From NCBI GenBank assembly GCA_027449865.1, contig DAIDKV010000225.1, positions 1-44,798 of the forward strand: DNA of 44,798 nucleotides. Reading direction: 5' to 3'. This document shows positions 8,978 to 18,744 of this stretch, piece by piece. The position numbers and the translations under genes were made by a program. Below the pieces are notes generated by a model that saw only the letters and a list, made by a program, of their open reading frames with translations, ran no database searches and was not told the DNA's origin. This DNA comes from Planctomycetales bacterium. Lineage in GTDB: Bacteria; Planctomycetota; Planctomycetia; Isosphaerales; Isosphaeraceae. Every line of letters begins with the position of its first letter. The stretch's first letter is position 1.

Positions 8978-9290
8978 GTCGATTCTCAGGTCCGCAAAAG
9001 AGGACGAGCGACAACCTGGGCCATTCTACCCGGCAAACCTTCTGAGGACAAGTTCGGCTGAAAGCCGGCCTTTGCTGGAGTCAAACTCGTATCGCATCGG
9101 ATATTGTTACGATGCGTTCCTTCGTCTTGTTCGGGCAAGATGCCAATTCGGAAAAATCGGCGCGGCCGGCATTTTCGGCGAAAGCGACGGCCCCGCTTCG
9201 TCCGATGCTCCCTCCGGGCTCATTGACATCGGCGATGCCGATCGCGCATCCGGTACGCGCGACGCGGCGGAACACGGAGGAATGCCGGCA
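8978..9290. promoter_or_regulatory. Divergent intergenic region between the efflux operon and the TolC-like gene
   Basis: This 313-bp gap separates the leftward copper operon from the rightward outer-membrane gene, so it must hold promoters for both. A perfect 7-bp inverted repeat (CGCATCG at 9093-9099 and CGATGCG at 9110-9116, 10-nt loop) lies in a locally AT-richer stretch and is a candidate operator. No classical CueR or CopY operator was recognised. No copper-responsive regulator gene was recognised anywhere in the window. Confidence 0.4.
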
Positions 9291-10853
9291 ATGAGACGAA
9301 ACTGGTTCCCCATCCTGGCCGGAGGGCTCGTCTTCGGGTCAGTGGGCTGCGCGCAGGTGGCGAAGCGGGCCGAGCCGGCCGGGGAGAAGGCCGCGGTGAA
9401 GCACGATGGGGCGGTCGCACCGACATCCTTCCACCCTCCAGTCCTCCCCGGCGCGGGTGAGCCGATGTCCGCCGCGATCGCGCCGGCACCGGGAGTCCCC
9501 GCCGAGCTTGCCGGGCCCCAGCCAGTCGATGCCTATATCCGCCGGGCACTCGCCGAGAATCGCACCGTCCAGGCGGCGTTCCATAACGTTCAGTCGCTGA
9601 AGTACCGCATCCCGCAGGTGACGACACTCGATGATCCGGTGGCCTCGAACACGATCTTCCCGATCCCGAGCGTCGCGCCCCAGTACAGCCTGATGGGCTA
9701 CAACCCTTACAACCTAACCCTCGCCCAGCAGTTCCCGTGGTTTGGGACGCTCCGGCTCCGCGGCGAGGTGGCCGAACGCGACGTCCAGGTCGCCCTGGCG
9801 GAACTGGCCGCGGCGCAGCTCGACGCGGTCGCGGCGGTCAAGCGCGCCTATTTCGACCTCTACGTGAGCCAGAAGACGGAAGAAGTCCTGGTCGAGAACC
9901 GGAAGATCCTCGAGGACTTCCGGACGCTCGCCAAATCCCGACTCGGCACGGGCGGCACGCAGCAGGACGTGCTCCGCGCCGAGGTGCTCATCAGCGAGCT
10001 CGACCGCGAGGAGGCGACCATCCGGCAGGGGATCGCCACGGCCCGGGCCTCCCTCGCCCGGCTGCTCCATGTGAGCCCCGAGACCGACCTCAGGGCCCTG
10101 CCGGAGCTGCCGCATGCCGCGATCCCGGCCGAGATGGAGCGCCTCTACCAGCTGGCCATCGCCGCCCGGCCCGAACTCCAGGGGCGGCTCGCCGCCGTCG
10201 CCCGCGACGAGAAGGCGGTCGAACTCGCGAGGAAGCGGTTCTATCCGAACGTCACCCTCGGCCTCACCTACATGGACATGGAGAAGACCAACGCCATGAC
10301 CCCGCAGACGGCGGGGGGCATGCCCAATATCGGGTTCTTCGTCGGATTCAACCTCCCCGTCTACCGGGCGAAGTACCGGGCCGGGGTGTGCGAGGCGGAG
10401 GAGCGGACCAAGGCGGACGCGAAGCTCTACGAGGCCCAGCGTGACGAGACCTTCGGAGAGATCAAGGAATTCATGGTCCAGGCCAAGGTCCAGCAGAACG
10501 TCATCGCGCTCCTTAAGGGGCAAATCCTCCCGCGGACGAACTCCACGCTCGAACTCGCCCGAAGCGACTACGCTAAGGGCAATGTCGACGTGGCGACGGT
10601 CTTCTCAGCCCTGCGGGAGGTGCTCCAGATCCAGCTCCAGGTCGCCCAGGTCGAGGGCGAGCTCGGGAAGGCCCTCGCCTCGCTCGAACGCGCGGTCGGC
10701 GTCCAGATTAACGAGCAACCGCCTACGCGCGGGGCGGAGGCCGCGTCCCCCACCCCGAATCTGCCCCCTCCCCCCGACGGCGGGACCGGCCCATTCCGGC
10801 CCGAGGCACCCGCATCGGAGCGGCCCGAGCAGCCGAGGCCCGAGCCGCTCTGA
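9291..10853 (+). CDS. TolC/CusC-family outer-membrane efflux protein
   Basis: This 520-residue protein is the expected outer-membrane channel of the tripartite pump. The N-terminus is hydrophobic with a Cys at GSVGCAQ, so it may be a lipoprotein like CusC, although the lipobox is imperfect. Two OEP-type repeats are visible: long helices rich in Ala/Glu/Gln (VKRAYFDLYVSQKTEEVLV) and beta-strand segments around FPWFGTLRL and GFNLPVYRAKY. A Pro-rich tail ends the protein. The ATG at 9291 has GGAGG 10 nt upstream; an ATG 9 nt earlier lies too close to that site. It is transcribed divergently from the adaptor and pump genes. Copper specificity follows from context only. Confidence 0.9.
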   Translation: MRRNWFPILAGGLVFGSVGCAQVAKRAEPAGEKAAVKHDGAVAPTSFHPPVLPGAGEPMSAAIAPAPGVPAELAGPQPVDAYIRRALAENRTVQAAFHNVQSLKYRIPQVTTLDDPVASNTIFPIPSVAPQYSLMGYNPYNLTLAQQFPWFGTLRLRGEVAERDVQVALAELAAAQLDAVAAVKRAYFDLYVSQKTEEVLVENRKILEDFRTLAKSRLGTGGTQQDVLRAEVLISELDREEATIRQGIATARASLARLLHVSPETDLRALPELPHAAIPAEMERLYQLAIAARPELQGRLAAVARDEKAVELARKRFYPNVTLGLTYMDMEKTNAMTPQTAGGMPNIGFFVGFNLPVYRAKYRAGVCEAEERTKADAKLYEAQRDETFGEIKEFMVQAKVQQNVIALLKGQILPRTNSTLELARSDYAKGNVDVATVFSALREVLQIQLQVAQVEGELGKALASLERAVGVQINEQPPTRGAEAASPTPNLPPPPDGGTGPFRPEAPASERPEQPRPEPL

Positions 10854-10861
10854 CGCATCCC

Positions 10862-11362
10862 CTACATGGACATGCCCGCACCGGGGGTCGCCGCCGGCAC
10901 GAGACTCGGCGGCTGGCGGAACGGATATCCGAGGCTCGGCGGCATCACCCCCATGCCGCCGAGGCCTGCGGGACGCTGGCCCATCCCTCCGCCCAGACGC
11001 ATCCCGCCGGGTGCCGCGAAGGGCGAAGCCATCCGGACACCCCGCGACCCCATCGCGCCGGGGAGCGGTGAGAGGCTGAAAGAGGTCCGGGCCGACCCCA
11101 TCGCCGCGCTCGGCCGGGAGCGATAGCTGAGGGAGCTTCCTCCACCCATCCGGGAGGGCATGAAGCCTTCGAACATCCCGCCGTAGGGGATGATCATCGG
11201 TCCGCTGCCCGCCACTCCCATGCCCGGGCTCGCGTAGCTGGAGGCGGCGCCATAGCCGCCCAAAGACTCAGATCCAGGGCCCTGCCCCCTGGCCACGCCG
11301 GTAAGCGACGCCATCCCTCCCAGCGCGAAAGCCGCGATCGTCTCTCGCAAGCCCAATTTCAT
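10862..11362 (-). CDS. Secreted Met/Gly-rich protein
   Basis: The product has 166 residues. The signal peptide (MKLGLRETIAAFALGG... ending near VARGQ) is followed by low-complexity sequence rich in Gly, Met, Ser and Pro with recurring GGM and PGM motifs (GGMRLGGGMGQ). No domain is recognised. It converges on the outer-membrane gene with only 8 bp between the stops. Met-rich exported proteins beside Cus pumps commonly bind Cu(I), so that role is inferred. The ATG at 11362 follows GGGGTG. Confidence 0.7.
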   Translation of the reverse strand: MKLGLRETIAAFALGGMASLTGVARGQGPGSESLGGYGAASSYASPGMGVAGSGPMIIPYGGMFEGFMPSRMGGGSSLSYRSRPSAAMGSARTSFSLSPLPGAMGSRGVRMASPFAAPGGMRLGGGMGQRPAGLGGMGVMPPSLGYPFRQPPSLVPAATPGAGMSM

Positions 11363-11892
11363 GACCGCACCCCTTCCTATAGCTGGTACGAGCCGACCGG
11401 AAGCCTGAGCCCGTTAGATGAATCGGCAGACCCCGTGCCGATCTCCTGCCCGAGGCCAGGCCAATTGCACCGGCAGCTTCATCCGAGCTCATCGACCCGG
11501 GGGCTGGCGCAGGAAGTGAGCCGACACGTCCGCCGAAAAAACCGATTGATCATGTACGTGAACCGGTCCAGCATCGCCCTGGACGCAGCCGCTGTCCCTC
11601 ACCGCAGGATCTGTCATCCGCCGCGACTGGAAGGCGTACGCCACCATGTAGTCCCGACATTTCACCACCGGTTGGGGCCAGCTCATCGGAATCGGCGTAT
11701 AGGGCCAGGCCCTATCCCAATTCTATTCTACCAAACACCTAACGCCCCAAACGTCATCCGGGAACTTGACCTTCTCGGGAATTTGGTGTCGAATGCCCGA
11801 TTCGGCCGAACCAGCATCGCCCCGATCCTTGTCCGGGAGATCACGCGGCTCGCGACGCCGAAACCCACTCTCACGACGCAAGGGCGGCACCC
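11363..11892. promoter_or_regulatory. Gene-free gap with a possible promoter for the helicase gene
   Basis: No convincing gene is seen in these 530 bp. A candidate sigma70-type promoter faces right: TTGACC at 11766-11771, a 17-nt spacer, and TCGAAT at 11789-11794, about 100 bp before the helicase start. The -10 match is weak. The gap marks the boundary between the copper cluster and the defence-like island. Confidence 0.3.
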
Positions 11893-14412
11893 GTGGTTGA
11901 TTTCAAGAAGCGTCTGTCGGGGCGAGGCGCGGATAAGCTCGTCGACCCCGTGAAGCTGTACGAGACGCTGGACCGGGCCCACGACAAGGGACCCCTGCGC
12001 CCGGCCCAGGTCGCCGTGCTCTCGGATTGGTTCGCCAACCACCAGGACACGCGGGATAATATCGTCAAGCTGCACACCGGCCAGGGCAAGACCCTGATCG
12101 GGCTCCTGATGCTCCAGTCCCGCCTCAACGCGGGCAAGGGCCCTTCCCTGTATCTCTGCCCCGACAATTACCTGATCGACCAGACCTGCGACCAGGCCAG
12201 GCAATTCGGGATCGCGACCTGCACCGCGACTCCGGAACTCCCGGACGAATTCCTCAACGGCGGCAAGATCCTGGTGACCTCGGTCCAGAAGCTCTTCAAC
12301 GGGATGACGAAGTTCGGCCTGAACCGGCAGTCCATCCCGGTCGGCTCGCTGCTCATGGACGACGCCCACGCCTGCGCCGACATCGTTCGCGAGGCGTGCC
12401 GCATCCGCATCCCGAAAGAGGAGCCCGCCTACCACGCGCTGCGGACGCTCTTCGAGGACGACCTGGAATCCCAGGGGGTGGGCACCTTCGCCGACATCTG
12501 CAACAACCAGCGCGACGCCATCCTGCCCGTGCCGTACTGGGCGTGGCTGCCCCGCGAGGCGGAGGTCGCCCAGATCCTCTCGGACAATGCGAAGCGGGAA
12601 TCCGTCCGGTTCGCCTGGCCGCTCCTGAAGGACATGCTGAGCCGGTGCCAGTGCATCGTCTCCGGCGTCGCGCTCGAGATCGAACCCTACATCGCTCCGC
12701 TCGCCGCCTTCGGCTCCTATTGGGGGGCGCCGCACCGCATCTTCATGTCCGCCACCGTCACCGACGACGCGTTCCTCGTCAAGGGGCTCCAGCTCAAGCC
12801 TGAGACCATCACCCGGCCCTTGAGCTACGCGAAGGAGACCTGGTCGGGCGAGAAGATGGTCCTGCTCCCATCCCTCATCCACGATTCGCTCGACCGGGAG
12901 TCGATCGTCAAGGGCTTCGCCGCGCCCAAGCCCAAGCGTCGCAGCGGCCTGGTCTGCCTCGCCCCGAGCTTCAACCGGACGCGCGACTGGGCGGGCTACG
13001 GCGCCGCCGTCACTGACAAGGATTCCGTGTCGGGGGCGATCGACGACCTGAAGAAGGGCCGGTATGAGAAGGCGGTCGTCCTGGTCAACCGCTACGACGG
13101 CATCGACCTGCCCGACGAGACGTGCCGGATCTTGATCTTCGATTCGAAGCCGTATTCCGAGAGCCTGATCGACCTCTACCAGGAACTCTGCCGGCCGGAC
13201 AGCGACGCCACGCTCATGCGGACCGTGCGCTCCGTCGAGCAGGGGATGGGCCGCAGCGTGCGCGGCGAGAAGGATTATTCGGTGATCATCGCGATCGGCC
13301 CCGACCTCATCCGGCTCATCCGGGAGAAGTCGACGCGACGCTACCTGTCGCCCCAGACGGCGGCGCAGATCGAGATCGGCCTGGACATCGCCGACATGGC
13401 CAAGCAGGAGATCGAGGAGGGCAAATCCCCGGGCGACGCCTTCAACGGCGTGCTAAACCAGTGCCTCGGCCGCGACGCCGATTGGAAGGCCTTTTACGTG
13501 GAGCAGATGGACAAGGTGACGCCCGCTGGGGCGAACGAGGGCATCCTCCGCCTCTACGCCACGGAACTCGCGGCCGAGGAGGCGTACAACGCCGGAGACT
13601 ACGCCACGGCGAGCAGGACCATCCAGGCGATGCTGGACTCGGGCGTCGTGAACCCCGCCGATAAGGGCTGGTACGTCCAAGAGATGGCGCGCTACTACTT
13701 CCAGGCGGATCGCAAGGAGTCGCAGAAGCTCCAGGTTGCGGCCCACAAGAACAATCACATGCTCCTGAAGCCCCGGTCCGGCGTCACCGTTGCCAAGCTG
13801 ACCATCGTCAGCCAAGGGCGCGTCGAGCGGATCGCCGACTGGGCCCGAGAGCTGGGCAGCTACGCCGATGTCGACATCCGCATCACCGACATCCTGAACT
13901 CCCTGGTCTTCGGCACGAAGGCCGATAAATTCGAGCACGCGCTCGACGAGCTGAGCCGGGCGATCGGCTTCGCGGGCGAGCGGCCCGACAAGCAGTGGAA
14001 GGAAGGCCCCGACAACCTCTGGGCGGTCGACGCGACCCAATACCTCCTCTGGGAGTGCAAGAGCGAGGTCAACGTCACCCGCGCCGAGATCGACAAGCGC
14101 GAGGCCGAGCAGATGAACCGCTCCAGCGCCTGGTTCGACAAGCACTACCAGGGGATGAACGTGAAGCGGTTCATCATCCATCCGGCCAACACCGTGCAGA
14201 GCGCCGCGGCCTTCACGCACGAGGTGGAGGCGACCCGCGTGGCCGAACTCCGTTCCCTGGTGAAGTCGGTGAGGGAATTCTTCAAATCGTTCGAGGGGCA
14301 GAACTTCAAGGACCTCTCGCCCAAATACATCCAGCAGATGATCGACGCCCACCATCTCGCGGTCTCGGACTTCCTGAACGGCTACTCGAAGAAACTCCGC
14401 CATCTGAAGTAA
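11893..14412 (+). CDS. DEAD/DEAH-type helicase with C-terminal PD-(D/E)XK-like nuclease
   Basis: This 839-residue protein carries SF2 motifs. Motif I is TGQGKT (about residues 60-66), motif II is MDDAH (about 155-159), motif III-like is MSATV (about 284) and motif VI-like is QGMGRSVRG (about 448). Near the C-terminus, [19 protein letters not shown] (about 705-725) has the D...ExK spacing of a restriction-endonuclease-like fold. It is probably an ATP-dependent helicase-nuclease acting on DNA and a candidate phage-defence effector. The start is GTG at 11893 with only a weak purine-rich site upstream, so the start is moderately uncertain. A 92-residue gene follows after 90 bp on the same strand. 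I cannot match it to a named defence system. Confidence 0.75.
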   Translation: MVDFKKRLSGRGADKLVDPVKLYETLDRAHDKGPLRPAQVAVLSDWFANHQDTRDNIVKLHTGQGKTLIGLLMLQSRLNAGKGPSLYLCPDNYLIDQTCDQARQFGIATCTATPELPDEFLNGGKILVTSVQKLFNGMTKFGLNRQSIPVGSLLMDDAHACADIVREACRIRIPKEEPAYHALRTLFEDDLESQGVGTFADICNNQRDAILPVPYWAWLPREAEVAQILSDNAKRESVRFAWPLLKDMLSRCQCIVSGVALEIEPYIAPLAAFGSYWGAPHRIFMSATVTDDAFLVKGLQLKPETITRPLSYAKETWSGEKMVLLPSLIHDSLDRESIVKGFAAPKPKRRSGLVCLAPSFNRTRDWAGYGAAVTDKDSVSGAIDDLKKGRYEKAVVLVNRYDGIDLPDETCRILIFDSKPYSESLIDLYQELCRPDSDATLMRTVRSVEQGMGRSVRGEKDYSVIIAIGPDLIRLIREKSTRRYLSPQTAAQIEIGLDIADMAKQEIEEGKSPGDAFNGVLNQCLGRDADWKAFYVEQMDKVTPAGANEGILRLYATELAAEEAYNAGDYATASRTIQAMLDSGVVNPADKGWYVQEMARYYFQADRKESQKLQVAAHKNNHMLLKPRSGVTVAKLTIVSQGRVERIADWARELGSYADVDIRITDILNSLVFGTKADKFEHALDELSRAIGFAGERPDKQWKEGPDNLWAVDATQYLLWECKSEVNVTRAEIDKREAEQMNRSSAWFDKHYQGMNVKRFIIHPANTVQSAAAFTHEVEATRVAELRSLVKSVREFFKSFEGQNFKDLSPKYIQQMIDAHHLAVSDFLNGYSKKLRHLK

Positions 14413-14502
14413 TCAGCTCGCCCACGGGCTTCGCTGAATCAACGCAAGGTCCTTCATCAGCCCAAGGTTCGCCCCACGGCGACACCGGCCCAGGAGACAT
14501 TC

Positions 14503-14781
14503 ATGGCACGCTTCACCCCGCTGCTGCAAACGATCCTCCAGAAGAAACTCGACCGGGGGATGCCGAGGGATCGCGCCTTCGTTGACGTGCGTAAAGACAA
14601 CCACAGGTCGATCGCGGAGTGGTACGAGCACGTCGAATCGATCGTCGACCGTTTCGACGGCGATCCGCCCGCGGAATGGCAAGGAGTGATCGGGAAAGTT
14701 CGCGAGGCCATCGCGCTCGAGCGAGAGCTGCTCAAGGACCTCGACGAACTCGAAGAGTCCGGCTGGGCGACGGCGAAGTAA
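14503..14781 (+). CDS. Small helical protein of unknown function, partner of the helicase
   Basis: The product has 92 residues and is predicted to be almost all helix, rich in Arg, Asp and Glu (ERELLKDLDELEESG). No signal peptide, cysteines or known motif are visible. The ATG at 14503 has AGGAG 6 nt upstream, good support for translation. It lies 90 bp downstream of the helicase-nuclease on the same strand and is probably co-transcribed, so it could be a regulatory or adaptor subunit. It is the last rightward gene before a convergent one. Confidence 0.65.
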   Translation: MARFTPLLQTILQKKLDRGMPRDRAFVDVRKDNHRSIAEWYEHVESIVDRFDGDPPAEWQGVIGKVREAIALERELLKDLDELEESGWATAK

Positions 14782-14823
14782 TTCCCGCTCCGTCAATCGC
14801 GCGACCTGGTGCGTCTGAGCCGG

Positions 14824-16110
14824 TCATGAGGGGCGACCCCCCTCGCCTTCTTTGCCCTTGGCAATCTTGCGCAGAACCGTATGGTCGTCGCCGAATTTGC
14901 ACAGCCCTGCGCAGTGCTCGCACAGTTCGCGGAAGAGGATGTAGCGCAGCTCGAGGCCGCCTAGGTCGCTGAAGGCCGGGCGGCGCAGCTGCGCCTGGAT
15001 CTCCTTCTCCCGGCCGTTCGGCGCCACCAGGTAGAAGTGCAGGGACGGGTCGCCCACCGACCTGGCGAGATCCACGAGCCGCAGGATGCCCGAATAGATC
15101 GACGTGCTCTTCTCGACCTCGAAGGCGCACACCACCTTTCCGGTGTCGGGCCGGAGCCATAGCACGTCGATCAGGGCGATCGTTTGGGCCGTCTCCTCGG
15201 CGAGGCCCAGATCCGGCAGCCGCTCCACGGTGAGCGAGGCCAGGCTCTGGCCCTCGTAGCTGCGCCCACGGTCGTTCGTCGCCACGTGGACCGCGTAGCC
15301 GAGCGCGCGTCCGACGGTCGTCAGCATGTGCTGGATCTTGAGATGATCGTTCTCCTCGGCCCGATCCTCCTCGACCTCGCGATGACGCCGCTGGACGATT
15401 TTCTCGACCTCCGCCCGCTCGCGGGCCAGCCCTTCGGCCAGGTTTGAGCCGATCAGGATCTTGCCCACGCCGATGTCGAACAGCAGCCCCGCGAAGGCGC
15501 CGAGGTCGTTGGAGAGCGGCGGGCGTAGCCCGGAGTTGGCGGACTTGATCACCTCGCGCATCTGGAGATAGTCCGCCCAGGAGCCGAGCTTCTTGGAATC
15601 CGCGAACAACGCGTTGAAGCCCCGAACGATCGCGGTGTTGAACGGCGGGAAGAGCGTTGGGTGGAGGAAGTAAAGGATGTTCGCCACGGCGGGCCCGAGG
15701 CCCTTGATGCGGCGGCGGTCGAGTTCCAGGATTTCCCGCAAGAGTCGCTCCTCGCCGGGCGTGCCGAGAGTCCGCTCCAGGAGCTGGCCGAAGGCTCGCT
15801 TATTCTCCTCGTCCTCGTAGATGTCCGGGATGCGGAGCTTGGGCTTCCAGTAGAAAGGGTGGGCCGCCCCTTCGAAGACCTGCTTCTGCTCGGTAATGCT
15901 CTGGAGCACGGTCTCCAGCGGCGACCCTTTGAAGTCGGCCCCGAACGAACCCTCTTTGATCGCCTTGACGACGTCCATCACGCCGCGGCGGATCGAGCGA
16001 AATGCCTTCAGCCGCTCCGGGCTGCGGACGAACCAGGTGTTATAGACCGACTCCGGATCGCTCCGGTATCGCCTCACGATCTCGCCCAGATCCTCCGTCG
16101 TCGTCTGCAC
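14824..16110 (-). CDS. HhH protein with C-terminal restriction-endonuclease-like domain
   Basis: The predicted product has 428 residues. The middle carries a helix-hairpin-helix-like element, [17 protein letters not shown], that would contact DNA. The C-terminal third has IDVLWL followed about 17 residues later by [12 protein letters not shown], a D...ExEK arrangement resembling a PD-(D/E)XK nuclease core. Paired cysteines near the end (CEHCAGLC) could bind metal. The GTG at 16110 is preferred over an in-frame TTG at 16152 because GAGG sits 8 nt upstream. It converges on the helicase operon, leaving 42 bp. A DNA-cleaving defence role is inferred; the specific family is not recognised. Confidence 0.7.
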   Translation of the reverse strand: MQTTTEDLGEIVRRYRSDPESVYNTWFVRSPERLKAFRSIRRGVMDVVKAIKEGSFGADFKGSPLETVLQSITEQKQVFEGAAHPFYWKPKLRIPDIYEDEENKRAFGQLLERTLGTPGEERLLREILELDRRRIKGLGPAVANILYFLHPTLFPPFNTAIVRGFNALFADSKKLGSWADYLQMREVIKSANSGLRPPLSNDLGAFAGLLFDIGVGKILIGSNLAEGLARERAEVEKIVQRRHREVEEDRAEENDHLKIQHMLTTVGRALGYAVHVATNDRGRSYEGQSLASLTVERLPDLGLAEETAQTIALIDVLWLRPDTGKVVCAFEVEKSTSIYSGILRLVDLARSVGDPSLHFYLVAPNGREKEIQAQLRRPAFSDLGGLELRYILFRELCEHCAGLCKFGDDHTVLRKIAKGKEGEGGRPS

Positions 16111-16220
16111 TTGCGCACCCTCGTTGCGGCTTGCCCCAGAAGACTTATACAAACGCGGCGGGCGGGTGATGTCAATCGCTAACGCAGATGGGTGGCGGCG
16201 CGGAGGCGGCGGCCCCTTGT

Positions 16221-17327
16221 CTACACACCGCCCTCGGCCAGCGAATAATGCGTACTCCTGCCTCCGGCGGCGTCCTTCACCAATATCCTACGCTTCACGA
16301 GGTCCATGATATCACGATGAGCGGTGTCCTGGGAGCATTTGGCGAGCCTTGCCCATTTGGATGAGGTGAGGTTGCCCTCGAACCCGTCCAGCAGCCGATT
16401 GAGGACCTTGCGTTGACGTTCGTTCAGCGATTCGCCCGCGTGTTCCTCCCAGAATCTCGCCTTCTTCAGGACCCGGGCGAGCGTCGCCTCCGCCCCGTCG
16501 ATCGCCCTGCCCAGGCAGCCGAGGAACCATCCGATCCAGCCGGTGGCATCGAGCGTCTCCTTCTGCGTGCGCTCGAGGATGGCGTAATAGTCGTTCCTCT
16601 CGGCCCGGATCTGCGCCGACATGCTGTAGAACCGGCTCGGGCTCCCCTCCGAGCGGGCCAAGGTCATGTCGGCGATGGCGCGGGCGATGCGGCCGTTGCC
16701 GTCGTCGAAAGGATGGATGGTCACGAACCAGAGATGGGCCAGGGCGGCCTTCAGCACCGCGTCGATACCGGACGGGCCGTCATACCAGGCGAGGAATGCG
16801 GCCATCTCCCGTCCGACCCGGGCCGCCTCCGGCGCCTCGTAATGCACCTTCTCCTTGCCGATCGGGCCCGAGACGACCTGCATCGGGCCGGAGCCGTCGT
16901 CCCGCCAGGCCCCGACCTGGATCCGATGCATGCCGCTGCGCCCGGTCGGGAACAGGGCCGCATGCCAGGCGAACAGGCGCTCCTCGCTCAGGGGCCGGTC
17001 GTAGTGCTGGGTGGCGTCGAGCATCATCTCCACCACGCCTTCGACGTCCCGCTCGGCGGGCGTCAAGGCCCCGATATCCATGCCCAGGCGGCGGGCGATC
17101 GAGGAGCGGACCTGGTCCCGGTCGAGGATCTCGCCCTCAATCTCGCTGGACTTCAGCACATCCTGGGTCAGGGTGTCGAGGACGGCCTCCGCGCGGAGCC
17201 GGAAGCCGAGGGCCTCCATTCGGCCGATGAGCCGGCCCTGCCGGTGGCGCACGGTGGCGAGCGGGGCGGAGATCGCCTCCTCGTCCCAATGAAACCTCGG
17301 CCAGTCGCTCTGCTGGTGGATATACAC
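16221..17327 (-). CDS. fic: Fic-family AMP-transferase (class II) with C-terminal winged helix
   Basis: This 368-residue protein has the Fic catalytic loop [12 protein letters not shown] at about 205-216, with the catalytic His and the Mg/ATP-binding Asp and Asn. SSEIEG at about 60-65 fits the inhibitory (S/T)xxxE(G/N) helix placed before the Fic core, which defines class II proteins that inhibit themselves. The last ~60 residues look like a winged helix ([23 protein letters not shown]), suggesting that the protein binds DNA. The start is GTG at 17327, with GGAG 6 nt upstream; that Shine-Dalgarno lies inside the palindromic repeats at 17330-17430. Autoregulation is therefore likely. The target protein of AMPylation is unknown. 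Confidence 0.92.
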   Translation of the reverse strand: MYIHQQSDWPRFHWDEEAISAPLATVRHRQGRLIGRMEALGFRLRAEAVLDTLTQDVLKSSEIEGEILDRDQVRSSIARRLGMDIGALTPAERDVEGVVEMMLDATQHYDRPLSEERLFAWHAALFPTGRSGMHRIQVGAWRDDGSGPMQVVSGPIGKEKVHYEAPEAARVGREMAAFLAWYDGPSGIDAVLKAALAHLWFVTIHPFDDGNGRIARAIADMTLARSEGSPSRFYSMSAQIRAERNDYYAILERTQKETLDATGWIGWFLGCLGRAIDGAEATLARVLKKARFWEEHAGESLNERQRKVLNRLLDGFEGNLTSSKWARLAKCSQDTAHRDIMDLVKRRILVKDAAGGRSTHYSLAEGGV

Positions 17328-17329
17328 AC

Positions 17330-17430
17330 TATTCTCCGCATCTTTTGCGGAGAATAATACTCCGGATTCTCCGCAAGGGCAAGGCGTTTCTCCGCAGGAC
17401 GTGCGGAGAATAGGTCCGCTATTCTCCGCA
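17330..17430. promoter_or_regulatory. Palindromic operator array upstream of fic
   Basis: Six copies of TATTCTCCGCA or its complement lie at 17330-17340, 17346-17356, 17366-17375, 17388-17396, 17402-17412 and 17420-17430 (the third and fourth copies shortened by 1-2 nt). Copies 1/2 and 4/5 form perfect inverted repeats, each with a 5-nt spacer, with centres 56 bp apart. Copy 1 contains the fic Shine-Dalgarno, so a bound protein could block both transcription and translation. The winged-helix tail of Fic is the obvious candidate binder. The array also lies upstream of the divergent Cas4-like pair. Confidence 0.85.
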
Positions 17431-17513
17431 GCACTTCCCCACCTTCCGCTCGACTTTGCCGAGAATTATGGTTGTATCAGAACGATTTAACGTAGGAGCG
17501 AGAGGAGCCATTG

Positions 17514-17783
17514 GTGACGCAAATGCTTGAAGGACAAAAGGATCGGCAGGATGTAGTGACGGCGCACGAGATCGGGACCTTTGTCTTCTGCCCCGAGCAG
17601 TGGCGGCTGGAGTACGGCCTGGGGCTCGAACCGGGCAACCAGGCGGCCCTCACTACCGGAACCCGGCATCATGCACGCAAGCAAACGGCCGAGCGGACCG
17701 CCGGTAGACTGCAGCAGTTCGGGCACAATATGATCGCCGCCGCCCTGATCCTCTTCTTCATCCTGTGGATCCTCGGTCGATGA
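17514..17783 (+). CDS. N-terminal half of a split, membrane-anchored Cas4-like protein
   Basis: The product has 89 residues. Its start, VVTAHEIGTFVFCPEQWRLEY, matches the N-terminus of Cas4/RecB-type nucleases, in which a conserved Cys before a P..W motif is one ligand of a 4Fe-4S cluster. After a charged linker it ends in a single transmembrane helix (MIAAALILFFILWIL). The GTG at 17514 is preferred (GAGGAG 6 nt upstream) over TTG at 17511 and ATG at 17523. Its stop overlaps the next start as ATGA, so the second gene is probably translationally coupled. It has no nuclease core of its own. Confidence 0.72.
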   Translation: MTQMLEGQKDRQDVVTAHEIGTFVFCPEQWRLEYGLGLEPGNQAALTTGTRHHARKQTAERTAGRLQQFGHNMIAAALILFFILWILGR

Positions 17784-18065
17784 CCCCGGGCCAATCGCTC
17801 CCCCTTTGGCCGATCGCGGCCGGCGTCCTCCTCGCAGGCCTGCTCCTCGTCTTGGCCGCCAGGAGAGTGCGGAAGGCCCGCGGCCTCGCCTCCGGACGGA
17901 CGCTCGCCCTCGACGACGTGACGCTTTATTCGGCACGCTACCGGCTTACCGGGCGTCCGGACAGGATCGTGCGGGTCGGGAAAAAGGTGATCCCGGAGGA
18001 GTGGAAGTCGGCCCGGCGGCTCTGGCCAGGGCACATCGCGCAGATGGGAGTCTACTTCCTGCTCA
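17780..18065 (+). CDS. Cas4-like nuclease gene, 5' exon (interrupted by a group II intron)
   Basis: This is the first exon of a gene whose coding sequence resumes at 20481. It begins with a transmembrane helix (LPLWPIAAGVLLAGLLLVL), then carries the nuclease core: YRLTGRPDRIV and IPEEWKSA (D...ExK) followed by GHIAQMGVYFLL, typical of Cas4/RecB PD-(D/E)XK proteins. The exon ends after the first base of a codon. Unspliced, translation would run into the intron and stop at 18091. With the 3' exon the gene is 513 nt (170 residues), in frame. The start overlaps the upstream stop (ATGA). Confidence 0.82.
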
Positions 18066-18744
18066 GTGCGCGACGGAAGCATGCTTGCTGAATGGGCCAT
18101 CACGAGAAAGGAGGATCGAAAAGCCCCATCCCTCATCTCAGGTGAGGATGCACCCTTGGGGCGAAGCCGTCGGGGCCCTCTCCCGGCGGTGAGATAGCTG
18201 CCCCTGAAAGGCGGGGTGAGACGCGACGTAGACCGTCGAGAGGCCCCGCTTGGTGGAGGCGTGGCACGGAGATCCACAAGAAGCGGGTTTCGGCCTACGG
18301 GAAAAAGTACCCCCATCCCTCCAACTCTACGTAGCAACCCTCCTGAGCGGTCATACCGGCTGGCCTGTGGCGCCACAGGGGGCGGGGATGGCGACCATGG
18401 CGACCTGAAGATGAGTAGCGGGCCGCACGAAGCACGCCGAGGCGACTCGCCGTGCGGGTTCCGGGGACGGACCTGGGTTACCCCTCGGATGGTCGGGATC
18501 CCGCGGAGAGCGGATCGGGCCAATCGGTACTCGCCTCCTAAACCATGCCGCTGGAGTCAGCAAGCGTGAACGTCGGAGACCCGCCGAGGGATGCCAAGGT
18601 GAATGGGCCACCGATGCCCTCGGCGGGAGTCGGAGCCGCCATAGTAGCGAGGAACCGGGGGAGAACCCCGGGGAGCGAAGGGCGGCAGTCTGTCGGGAAT
18701 GCCGATGCAGAGGTAGCCGGTCTAACACATAGGGGAACGTACCT

